Translations under genes and position numbers: made by a program
Shown here: positions 1 through 6,130 of the stretch, piece by piece
Layout: each line of letters opens with the position of its first letter
How positions within the stretch are numbered: the first letter of the stretch is position 1
NCBI GenBank assembly: GCA_025362915.1
Contig: JANYEU010000185.1
Coordinates: 1-8,238, forward strand
DNA: 8,238 bases
Reading direction: 5' to 3'
From: Chitinophagaceae bacterium
GTDB lineage: Bacteria; Bacteroidota; Bacteroidia; Chitinophagales; Chitinophagaceae
Notes under the pieces: generated by a model
What the model saw: the letters and a program-made list of their open reading frames with translations, nothing else
Told to the model about the DNA's origin: nothing
Database searches by the model: none

Positions 1-216
1 TCCGTACTTCTTACGCCAATCTGACAGCAACTTAAACCCTGATACAGGGTTAAAATTAAAGCGTTTGATAGCCTCACTCTGGCTCATTCTGCCCTCCGAT
101 AATTCACGTACCAACCACCTGCGAAAACTCGGTTCATAAACGCCTAATTTACCATCAGATTCAAAACTTTCTGAAACCTTGACCGTTTATACATTGCCAA
201 CTTTTGATGCTTCCAT
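1..216 (-). pseudogene. IS transposase OrfA-like N-terminus, interrupted by a stop codon
   Basis: Read on the minus strand, a frame beginning at an ATG at 216-214 gives a short start (MEASKVGNV), then a TAA at 189-187. It continues open to the window edge with a helix-turn-helix-like segment containing FRRWLVRELSEGRMSQSEAI and ending LLSDWRKKYG. That order (basic start, SEGRMSQSEA turn, aromatic plus WRKKYG) resembles the DNA-binding OrfA of IS3-family elements, in which OrfA makes the transposase together with OrfB. The 3' part lies outside the window. The in-frame TAA just before the conserved part suggests an inactive copy, unless translation starts after the stop, where I see no ATG until the methionine of EGRMSQ. 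An IS21-like element is an alternative. The family call rests on pattern recognition only. Confidence 0.5.
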
Positions 217-264
217 CTTCTCATTTTTTGTCCATTTTGCTGACAAGCTATTTCAGGAGATGAC

Positions 265-306
265 ACTTTATGTAAAACACTGCTGACTTTATGTAAAACA
301 CTGCTG
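265..306. repeat. Tandem direct repeat, two 21-bp copies (probable IS end)
   Basis: Two identical adjacent copies of ACTTTATGTAAAACACTGCTG lie at 265-285 and 286-306, about 50 bp upstream of the minus-strand transposase-like start. Repeated words at the end of an insertion sequence usually bind transposase, so I read this as the outer end of the element. No target-site duplication can be identified because the other end is outside the window. The remaining 110 bp up to the next gene hold only a weak 5-bp stem (347-359). Confidence 0.55.
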
Positions 307-417
307 ACCTTGCCTCTTTTCTGGCTGAATAGGTGGCAAAAACAAAAGCCTTTCAGGCTAGGGTAAACAACTTTTACAAATAAAAATATAGTTGAGAAGA
401 TTGTGGCTGGATAAGGT

Positions 418-425
418 TAGCTTTG
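418..425 (+). promoter_or_regulatory. Candidate -7 promoter element (TAGCTTTG)
   Basis: TAGCTTTG matches the Bacteroidota -7 consensus TAnnTTTG. A -33 TTG is present only at poor spacing (392-394 gives 23 bp). Transcription would begin near 432. That argues that the ATG at 450, not the in-frame TTG at 423, is the start of the following gene. Confidence 0.35.
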
Positions 426-449
426 GTGTTCATTAAAAAAACGATTGCT

Positions 450-1121
450 ATGCAAAGAAAACAAAATGTTGCCAGAGACTACAAACAACTGACTCCAGAG
501 AAAAAAGTAATTAAGTACCTAACTATTTATGGTAAAATGACGGCAGCGGGCAGCCCATTCATCAATCCCTCTTTGGTATTTACGTATGCACTTGGATTGG
601 TAAAAATAAATGCCATCACCACTGCCTTGAATGCTGCGGCAAATGGTGGTGATGGAACTGTAGATGCTGTACATAAGGCGGAAACAGCGGCTGAAAAATT
701 TATTGACAACTGGGCCGACCTTGTTGACTTGATTGCTGGTGGCGATTCGATAATTATTGTTTCATCGGGCTTCGATGCCACAAAGGCAGAATCTACGTCT
801 GGGGTTATTAATGGACAACCAATTTTGGATTTCACCCCTCAAAAACAAGCAGGATCTGTTCTGTTGCACGTAGAAACTAAGAGTATTACGGTGGATCATC
901 CTACCATTACTTATGTAATAGGAAGCGATTTGGATACCCTAAGCCGCAGTGGCGATTTGATGTTTTGCACAGACGTTACCATTCGGTTATTTTGTATTAC
1001 TGGCAAAAAAGAAGCGTTGGTTACCGGCTTGCCAGCAGGTACTAAATTGCAATGTGTTTGTGTGGTTACGAGTACTGCTGGTGTGAGCATCTATAGTAAT
1101 GTAATTAAATTTCAAGTGTAG
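450..1121 (+). CDS. Hypothetical protein with helical N-terminus and fibronectin III-like C-terminus
   Basis: The product is 223 residues. The frame is open from a TTG at 423, but I chose the ATG at 450 because it follows an A-rich leader and the -7 element overlaps the TTG. Residues 1-30 are basic. Residues 40-97 look like two amphipathic alanine-rich helices (LNAAANGGDGTVDAVHKAET). A conserved-looking hinge follows (GGDSIIIVSSGFDATKAE, 98-115). Residues 130-223 are beta-rich and end in SIYSNVIKFQV, like the last strands of a fibronectin type III fold. I recall this layout from small Bacteroidota proteins of unknown function. No signal peptide is visible, so it may be cytoplasmic or exported by another route. 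It stands alone, with a promoter before it and a terminator after it. Function is unknown. Confidence 0.8.
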   Translation: MQRKQNVARDYKQLTPEKKVIKYLTIYGKMTAAGSPFINPSLVFTYALGLVKINAITTALNAAANGGDGTVDAVHKAETAAEKFIDNWADLVDLIAGGDSIIIVSSGFDATKAESTSGVINGQPILDFTPQKQAGSVLLHVETKSITVDHPTITYVIGSDLDTLSRSGDLMFCTDVTIRLFCITGKKEALVTGLPAGTKLQCVCVVTSTAGVSIYSNVIKFQV

Positions 1122-1161
1122 AGAAGACGTACTAAGTTTTAAGTTGTAGTTATAAACAAAC

Positions 1162-1190
1162 AGAGACTGCCAAATGGGTGGTCTCTTTTT
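1162..1190 (+). terminator. Rho-independent terminator
   Basis: AGAGAC (1162-1167) pairs with GTCTCT (1181-1186), with a CC/GG inner pair and a two-base internal mismatch. The stem is followed directly by a T run. It lies 40 bp after the stop of the fibronectin-like gene and ends that transcript. Confidence 0.7.
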
Positions 1191-1290
1191 GTACCATCTA
1201 ATCTTGAAGAAATACTTAGTAGATAAAAATCTTAATAAGAAGGATTGCAAAGCATAAAGCTAAAATGGCTAATTGAGGTTAAAAACCCTC

Positions 1291-1318
1291 ATTTACAGAC
1301 GGGTTTACGTCTGTAAAT
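1291..1318. repeat. Perfect 11-bp inverted repeat (hairpin)
   Basis: ATTTACAGACG (1291-1301) and CGTCTGTAAAT (1308-1318) are perfect reverse complements around a 6-base loop GGTTTA. There is no T run of terminator type, only TTATTAAA. It sits 54 bp before the ATG of the next gene, in a stretch with an open frame that I do not believe is translated. It could be a leader hairpin, a protein-binding site or a REP-like element. Confidence 0.6.
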
Positions 1319-1371
1319 TATTAAACCAAGTAATCCCTTTAATAAAGACTACACTTGCACAAAACAGCATT

Positions 1372-2490
1372 ATGCGTTGCCTCCAGTTAGATTTTGCCTC
1401 AGGATTAGAAAGCCCCGCACCAAGCGCCTTCGGAATAAGGGCTGCCTATTTGTTAAGCGACTATTTTAACCTGATAGGAAACAGTACTTTTTTAATAACA
1501 ATAGAAGAGGTATTAAACTCATTCAGCTTTATCCAGCGAATCAAACTACTGAAAACAATGCCATTTTGCGAGCCTGCATTGACTGAAATCATCGAAAATT
1601 ATTTATACTTTCAAAAGGAGCTAAAGGCAATGAAACATCCTCCAAACAATGTTTTTTTGGCTGGAAAAAAGATGGAGAGTGCACTTGATACAATGATGAA
1701 GGATTGGATAATTGAATTTAAAAAAAATCTTCATCGCGATGGCTTTGGCGATCTGTTAGAATTGATTGATGATAATTGTTTTGATATTCATAATGGGGAT
1801 CAAACAGAAGGTAATTCGCAAAGAGGGCATTTATGTGTGTTGGAAGTACTCAACAATCAAAAACCAGATGGTGCAGTGGGCAATTCAGTTTGGATGATGC
1901 CTGATATGTTTTATCACACCAATTTTTTTGAAACCTTGGTTGCCACTTCTGTAGATATGATAGAAGACGATATGCCCTATATTATAAAAGCCTTCGAGTT
2001 TCCAAATCTGAACATACTAAATATAACAGAGTTAAAATCTATAAAAACACAACTTAATACTCCGTTGGCTGCTTTTAAAAGAGAAACTGCTGAATGGGCA
2101 GAACAATGTTATAAATCTGGCGGAACAGATATGTTCATCAATAAGATACTTCCCACTTTTACGGGCTTGCAACAAATTCTTAATAACAACCCTATTCTTA
2201 ACCACCTGATGTGCATCAAAGAGGGACAAAACACCGTCAGCTTTTATATGGGCGAGGTTTCGCCATTGATACTCTGGAAATATTACCATCATCACGATTT
2301 GCTAACCGAGGATGCCTATAATGACCTTGTAGAAAAGTATAACCATTTACCTAATCATACCATCCCTATCATGTTCTATACGCCTACTATTGGAGGTCTT
2401 TTTTTAGAAGAAGATGATGATGATGAAGCCACCGAACTGGAAGCTGTAGAAACTATTCAGGCTGTAAGAAAACATATTAACATTGATTAA
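1372..2490 (+). CDS. Protein of unknown function, first gene of a pair with a Regnase-like RNase
   Basis: The product is 372 residues from the ATG at 1372. The frame is open back to a TTG at 1273, but that stretch encodes the 1291-1318 hairpin and has no ATG, so I do not use it. I recognise no family. The protein looks mostly alpha-helical and soluble, with no signal peptide or membrane segment. Visible marks are an N-terminal CLQLDFASGLESPAPSAFG segment, a central DDNCFDIHNGDQ stretch, a KYYHHHDLL histidine cluster near residue 305, and a very acidic tail (EEDDDDEATELEAVE) before the last 15 residues. The nuclease gene begins 12 nt after the stop with no room for a promoter, so the two are probably co-transcribed and functionally linked. 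A partner, regulator or inhibitor of the nuclease is possible, but nothing in the sequence shows it. Confidence 0.85.
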   Translation: MRCLQLDFASGLESPAPSAFGIRAAYLLSDYFNLIGNSTFLITIEEVLNSFSFIQRIKLLKTMPFCEPALTEIIENYLYFQKELKAMKHPPNNVFLAGKKMESALDTMMKDWIIEFKKNLHRDGFGDLLELIDDNCFDIHNGDQTEGNSQRGHLCVLEVLNNQKPDGAVGNSVWMMPDMFYHTNFFETLVATSVDMIEDDMPYIIKAFEFPNLNILNITELKSIKTQLNTPLAAFKRETAEWAEQCYKSGGTDMFINKILPTFTGLQQILNNNPILNHLMCIKEGQNTVSFYMGEVSPLILWKYYHHHDLLTEDAYNDLVEKYNHLPNHTIPIMFYTPTIGGLFLEEDDDDEATELEAVETIQAVRKHINID

Positions 2491-2502
2491 TAAAACGATA
2501 GT

Positions 2503-3888
2503 ATGAAAAAAGAACAATACAATTATTTTTCGGTAAAAGTGCAGGAGATGGCTGCAAGGCTGGAGTTTGAAAACCTGACCGATATGTGCCGTTTTGCAGA
2601 GACAAACCAAGTAGATAATATTTTTATCCTGCATGGGGAGAAGCCTGAGGATGATTTCTTTGCATTATACCATAATGCCTGCCTGCTGTTGCATAAAACT
2701 CAAGGATTTAAAACCTTGGAAAACTACTTGGCTGCACAAGAAAAAGGATTTCCAAGTTCCGTTGTTTACTATGATTCCATGGAACTTGGCTATACAAAAC
2801 ACGAGGATTATCTGCTGGTAAAAGAATCGGGCATCAGCGATTTGGCAACCTTTGAAACGATGAAAAAGAAAGGCTTTATTGTTGGTTTTCCGCTGTTTAA
2901 AGAACTGGAAGCACTTGAGCCAAAACTTTTTGAATTGGAGGAGCCTCTGAATAATCCTTACCAACTGTACAGTTATGCAAAGCTGCACAACTTTGAAGAC
3001 TGCACCAAACTGATGGAAGCTTTTGCCAAAGGGTTTATGGATGCCAACCTACACACTGCTGCCAAGGAATTGGGTTTTCCTACACATGCTGATTTTATTG
3101 ATGGTGGAAAGAGAGGCTTCAGGACTTATGGAGATTTAAAAATCTCCAATGAAATGGGAATGAGAGATTCTCAAGATCTATTAAGGTATGCCGACCTGGA
3201 GTATGTAAAAAAAGGCACTACCACACACGACCAACGGGTTTTGCTGATAGTGCTTTCCAAGATAGAACAGGGCAAGAAAATATCACTCAATAAACTGAAT
3301 ACCATTCTACAATCTAATATTGAAGGATATAAATACGAGGACACTGAAGAAATGCCTAAATGGTTTACCATTAGCATGAAGGATATAAATGCACTTACCA
3401 GCTTTTTGGAAAAGAGCGAACACGTAAAACAATACGGAAACTATAATGCCGATGGCGAATTTTTTGAAATAAACAAGATGCAGGACAGGTCTATCGTGCT
3501 GGATGCAAGCAATGTGGCGCACAACAGTGCCGGCAGGGTAGATAAAAAAGTATATGCCCAAAACCTTGTGCTGATGATTGAATTCTTGAAAGAGAAGGGC
3601 TTTACAGACGTAATTGTAATAGCCGATGCTTCCCTTAGGCATAAGGTGGAAGACAGTCAGGTTTTGGAAAGGGTAAAGAAAATGTGTACCTATCTGGAAT
3701 CGCCAAGGGAGACAACAGCCGATATATTCTTGCTCCAATATGTAAAGATAAACCATTGTCTTTTGGTAAGCAACGATACATTCAGGGAATGGAAAGTGCA
3801 GGACCCTTGGGCGGCGGAGAACGTGGATTTTTATAGATTATCCTTCATCATAAAAGGAAAAGAAGTATTGATGCCCGATTTAAAGTAA
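2503..3888 (+). CDS. 14-residue-repeat protein with C-terminal Regnase/Zc3h12a-like NYN (PIN) RNase domain
   Basis: The product is 461 residues. Residues 68-232 are built of 14-residue units, typically GFxxxxxYxxAxxx. Units start at 68, 82, 96, 110 and 124, and again at 149, 163, 177, 191, 205 and 219. Residues 243-325 look like a winged-helix-type linker (LLIVLSKIEQGKKISLNKL). Residues 329-461 resemble the NYN/PIN nuclease of the Zc3h12a (Regnase) family: strand 1 IVLDASNVAH (D334), a FLKEKGFTDVIVIAD strand, D407, LLVSNDTFRE (D425, E429), and an end like the family's MPPDDP (VLMPDLK). Against Regnase-1 from memory, D334, D407 and D425 match three active-site aspartates, and the fourth (the first of the DD pair) is A406. 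Metal-dependent RNA cleavage is therefore likely, with the repeats as a probable binding surface. There is no CCCH zinc finger. It follows an unknown gene by 12 nt. Confidence 0.8.
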   Translation: MKKEQYNYFSVKVQEMAARLEFENLTDMCRFAETNQVDNIFILHGEKPEDDFFALYHNACLLLHKTQGFKTLENYLAAQEKGFPSSVVYYDSMELGYTKHEDYLLVKESGISDLATFETMKKKGFIVGFPLFKELEALEPKLFELEEPLNNPYQLYSYAKLHNFEDCTKLMEAFAKGFMDANLHTAAKELGFPTHADFIDGGKRGFRTYGDLKISNEMGMRDSQDLLRYADLEYVKKGTTTHDQRVLLIVLSKIEQGKKISLNKLNTILQSNIEGYKYEDTEEMPKWFTISMKDINALTSFLEKSEHVKQYGNYNADGEFFEINKMQDRSIVLDASNVAHNSAGRVDKKVYAQNLVLMIEFLKEKGFTDVIVIADASLRHKVEDSQVLERVKKMCTYLESPRETTADIFLLQYVKINHCLLVSNDTFREWKVQDPWAAENVDFYRLSFIIKGKEVLMPDLK

Positions 3889-3891
3889 AAA

Positions 3892-4012
3892 TTTACCACA
3901 AAGAACACAAGGGAATTCACAAAGAAACACAAGGATTGCAGCGTACACAACCGATAGTTTTTAATTCCTTTGTGTTCCTTGTGGTTCTCTTCCTTGTGTC
4001 CTTTGTGGTAAA
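3892..4012. repeat. Imperfect inverted repeat with 21-bp arms (CACAAAG-word intergenic repeat)
   Basis: The arms at 3892-3912 and 3992-4012 are reverse complements with one mismatch (TTTACCACAAAG then ACACAAGG). The sequence between them repeats the same words (CACAAAG, ACACAAGG, CCTTTGTG, CCTTGTG). A second small hairpin, AAAGGAT-gca-ATCCTTT, follows at 4017-4033. The element starts 3 bp after the nuclease stop, so its transcript could fold and end the operon. I recall similar CACAAAG-type repeats from intergenic regions of many bacteria. No gene is seen here. Confidence 0.75.
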
Positions 4013-4088
4013 AAACAAAGGATGCAATCCTTTTAATATCCCTAGTAGTTACATTCGCAGTGTTTTTAATGCAAACAAAATTATTTTT

Positions 4089-4361
4089 ATGAGCGATTAT
4101 CCAAAAGTATTTACACCATACCCCACAGCGTTTATAGTAGAAAAAGGCAAGACGTATGCTTGGTGTACCTGTGGGCTGAGTAGCAAGAATCCATTTTGTG
4201 ATGGCAGCCATAAAACATTGGCAACAGAAGAAAATGGCGAAATGGTTTTCCCTTTTAAAAGCCTGAAATTTACTGCCGAAGAAGATGGTGAAGTGTGGTT
4301 ATGCAATTGCAAACAAACCAAGAACCAACCTTTTTGCGATGGAAGCCATAAACAATTGTAA
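4089..4361 (+). CDS. Double CDGSH iron-sulfur domain protein
   Basis: The product is 90 residues with two complete CDGSH motifs (C-x-C-x2-S/T-x3-P-x-C-D-G-S-H). The first uses C26, C28, C37 and H41; the second uses C72, C74, C83 and H87. Each should bind one redox-active [2Fe-2S] cluster through three cysteines and one histidine, as in mitoNEET-type proteins. Bacterial members are small soluble proteins whose exact role is unclear; electron transfer or iron-sulfur handling is usually proposed. The frame is open upstream to 3936, but that part reads through the inverted repeat and gives an implausible hydrophobic sequence, so I start at the ATG at 4089, in front of MSDYPKVFTPYPTAF. It has no membrane anchor, unlike mitoNEET. 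It lies upstream of gmk in the same direction, separated by 81 bp of repeats, so co-transcription is uncertain. Confidence 0.93.
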   Translation: MSDYPKVFTPYPTAFIVEKGKTYAWCTCGLSSKNPFCDGSHKTLATEENGEMVFPFKSLKFTAEEDGEVWLCNCKQTKNQPFCDGSHKQL

Positions 4362-4411
4362 GTTTCAGGTTACTGGTTTCAGGTTGCCAGTAATTAGTAA
4401 CTTGTAACCTG
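4362..4411. repeat. Short direct and inverted word repeats
   Basis: GTTTCAGGTT occurs at 4362-4371 and again at 4376-4385. CAGGTTAC (4366-4373) is inverted as GTAACCTG (4404-4411). The block starts at the stop of the CDGSH gene and could form a hairpin in the mRNA. Such GTTTCAGG-type words look like low-complexity intergenic repeats. Confidence 0.5.
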
Positions 4412-4442
4412 TATCGTGTAACAATTATCAATTAATTTTTCT

Positions 4443-5018
4443 GTGGAAAAGAAATTAATCATCTTAACAGCACCGTCTGGGGCGGGCAAAACATCTATTA
4501 CAAGGTATCTTTTAGGTAAATATCCTTACCTTTCTTTCTCCATTTCTGCCACTACCCGCAACAAACGCGGACAGGAAGTGGATGGACATGATTATTATTT
4601 TTTGGAATTGGCCGAGTTCAACCAAAAGATAAAAGAGCAGGCATTTATAGAATGGGAAATGGTGTACGAAGGCACTTATTATGGCACACTAAAAACCGAA
4701 CTGCACCGTATATGGGATGCCGGAAAAGTACCTATGCTGGATATAGATGTAAAAGGCGCCATACACGTGCAGCAACAATTTCCCAACAATTCCCTTAGTC
4801 TTTTTGTAGAACCTCCAAGCATTGATGCCTTAAAGATAAGGCTGGCAAGCCGTGGCACAGAAACCGACGAAAGCCTGCAAACAAGGGTAAACAAGGCGGC
4901 TTACGAACTATCTTTCAAGCATCATTTTAATAAGATAATATTGAACGACGACCTTCAAAAGGCCTGCATAGAAACCGAGAATATATTAAAAGAGTTTTTG
5001 GGCGAAGGATATTTATAG
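4443..5018 (+). CDS. gmk: Guanylate kinase
   Basis: The product is 191 residues, normal length for bacterial guanylate kinase, which makes GDP and ADP from GMP and ATP in the cytoplasm. It is needed for GTP and dGTP supply and for recycling guanine nucleotides. The P-loop is APSGAGKT (10-17). The GMP-binding part contains SISATTRNKRGQEVDGHDYYF (33-53), which is the typical SxTTR...GE.dG.dYyF block, and FIEWEMVYEGTYYGT (68-82), matching the family's FLEhAEvfGnYYGT. DIDVKGA (around 99-105) matches DIDwQGA. RLASRGTETDESLQTR is the arginine-bearing lid. The start is GTG at 4443; there is no closer ATG, and the preceding leader is AT-rich. The downstream palindrome array begins 35 bp after the stop. 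Confidence 0.97.
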   Translation: MEKKLIILTAPSGAGKTSITRYLLGKYPYLSFSISATTRNKRGQEVDGHDYYFLELAEFNQKIKEQAFIEWEMVYEGTYYGTLKTELHRIWDAGKVPMLDIDVKGAIHVQQQFPNNSLSLFVEPPSIDALKIRLASRGTETDESLQTRVNKAAYELSFKHHFNKIILNDDLQKACIETENILKEFLGEGYL

Positions 5019-5053
5019 GCTATTTTTTTTCGAGAACTCTGGCAAATTGCCTG

Positions 5054-5200
5054 ATTACTTGATGAAGAAAACCATTTTTCTTCATCAAGTAATTGAAATA
5101 CTTCATCACTAAAACCATTTTCTTCATCAATTAATTAGAAAACTTGATTAAGAAAACCAATTACTTCATCAAGTAATTGAAATACTTGATGAAGTAATTG
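5054..5200. repeat. 21-bp-periodic array of CTTSATSAAG palindromic words with two perfect 18-bp hairpins
   Basis: Seven ten-base words of the form CTTCATCAAG or its inverse CTTGATGAAG, some with one to three changes, start at 5058, 5080, 5101, 5122, 5143, 5164 and 5185, i.e. 22 then 21 bp apart throughout. AATTGAAATA, ACCATTTT and similar spacers recur. The first and last unit pairs form perfect 18-bp inverted repeats: 5054-5071 with 5076-5093 (4-base loop), and 5158-5175 with 5183-5200 (7-base loop). The array lies downstream of gmk and could serve as a terminator-like structure, a protein-binding array or a mobile-repeat remnant. It codes for nothing convincing. Confidence 0.75.
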
Positions 5201-5240
5201 AGGGATGGCTATACTATATTTGACTATTAGATAGGGTATT

Positions 5241-5373
5241 ATGGAAACTTCTAAATCTAATTACCTATTGCTTATTCACCTAAACGGCTTTGGCGCAAAT
5301 TATTATTGTGAAGGACACCCCATTCGAAGGCATTCTTAAAATCGTTAGGAATAAAATAAAAAGTTATGTCTAG
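5241..5373 (+). pseudogene. Possible decayed N-terminus of a secreted or outer-membrane protein
   Basis: An ATG at 5241 opens METSKSNYLLLIHLN. The frame then runs on as unlikely sequence to a stop at 5337-5339. In a different frame, from 5284 to the TAG at 5371-5373, the sequence reads TALAQIIIVKDTPFEGILKI, which looks like a signal-peptide end (ALAQ) followed by the start of a mature exported protein. A single frameshift near 5280 would join a hydrophobic start to this cleavage site. The result is only about 44 residues, so it would be a fragment in any case. I offer this as a weak reading. A chance combination is also possible. Confidence 0.25.
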
Positions 5374-5386
5374 TAAGTTGTTACAG

Positions 5387-5394
5387 TAGATTTG
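5387..5394 (+). promoter_or_regulatory. -7 promoter element (TAGATTTG) of the DUF1345 gene
   Basis: TAGATTTG fits TAnnTTTG, and TTATG at 5364-5368 stands 18 bp upstream as an imperfect -33 element. The predicted transcript starts near 5401, leaving about 30 nt of leader before the ATG at 5430. Confidence 0.45.
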
Positions 5395-5429
5395 CCCACA
5401 CAATTTCACACCTGTTCAAGTTTACAAAT

Positions 5430-6086
5430 ATGCTATTTCGTACACATCCCATACACAGATTATTGATCAGCTTGGCAATGGCAATCATTGCCCACTTTTC
5501 CATTCTAGGTTTTCATTTTACCACTGTTTTGCACGTGATGGTTTTGTGGGATGTGTTTGCTGTTACGATGCTAACATCTAGCTGGCTGATTATTTTTACC
5601 CGTACCCCTGAGCAAATACGGCATCTTGCCAAAAACGAGGATGGTAGTTTACTCTATGTTTATCTTATTATACTCACTGCCTCTTTTGCAAGCATCATCG
5701 CTGTATTGATTTTAATGATAACACACGATTCGGCAGGTATTTCAAAGGCAGTTTATCTACCACTTTCCATTGGAGGAATGGTGCTATCGTGGGTTATGGT
5801 ACACACCACCTTTACGTTTCATTATGCACGGGTATATTACAGCAATGATGATGAAGACGAAAGCCAACACACGGGTGGGCTAGATTTTCATAATGAGGAT
5901 TGCCCAGACTATTTAGACTTTGCCTATTATGCTTTTGTTATTGGAATGACGTTTCAGGTGTCTGATATAGAAACACGTAGCCGTAAGTTCAGGCATATCA
6001 CCCTATTTCATAGTTTGCTTTCCTTTAGCATGAATACTTTTGTAATAGCATTGACCGTTAATTTGATTGCAAGCCTAAAGGCTTAA
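5430..6086 (+). CDS. DUF1345 family membrane protein
   Basis: The product is 218 residues, the usual length of the DUF1345 family, whose function is unknown. I see five membrane segments: about 11-30, 34-56, 76-97, 108-128 and 196-216. Between the fourth and fifth is a loop with the family's most recognisable stretch: HTTFTFHYARVYY (125-137), an acidic run, GGLDF (149-153), then PDYLDFAYYAFVIGMTFQVSD (159-179). The protein should sit in the inner membrane. The ATG at 5430 follows a promoter element and gives a natural basic N-terminus (RTHPIHR). It is a single-gene unit, convergent with the sugar transferase. A short palindrome AAGCCT-aa-AGGCTT (6071-6084) spans the stop codon, without a T run. 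Confidence 0.93.
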   Translation: MLFRTHPIHRLLISLAMAIIAHFSILGFHFTTVLHVMVLWDVFAVTMLTSSWLIIFTRTPEQIRHLAKNEDGSLLYVYLIILTASFASIIAVLILMITHDSAGISKAVYLPLSIGGMVLSWVMVHTTFTFHYARVYYSNDDEDESQHTGGLDFHNEDCPDYLDFAYYAFVIGMTFQVSDIETRSRKFRHITLFHSLLSFSMNTFVIALTVNLIASLKA

Positions 6087-6130
6087 TACTAGAAAACACA
6101 CCACTTTCAACTCTCGACTTTCAACTATTC

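Noticed and set aside
1201..1290. Promoter for the two-gene unit
   Set aside because: No TAnnTTTG element with a suitable -33 was found between 1200 and 1371, so none is called.
1273..1371. Upstream extension of the unknown gene from a TTG codon
   Set aside because: It runs through a perfect hairpin, has no ATG, and gives no recognisable protein sequence.
3307..3756. 149-residue minus-strand open frame opposite the nuclease gene
   Set aside because: Antisense shadow of a well-supported coding region; the sequence is rich in Cys, Tyr and Phe as expected for antisense.
3936..4088. Upstream extension of the CDGSH protein with a hydrophobic N-terminus that looks like a membrane anchor
   Set aside because: The stretch is translated from the CACAAAG inverted repeat, and the ATG at 4089 gives a normal-length CDGSH protein.
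5054..5200. CRISPR array
   Set aside because: Units are only 10-21 bp, in both orientations, without unique spacers of constant length and without cas genes.
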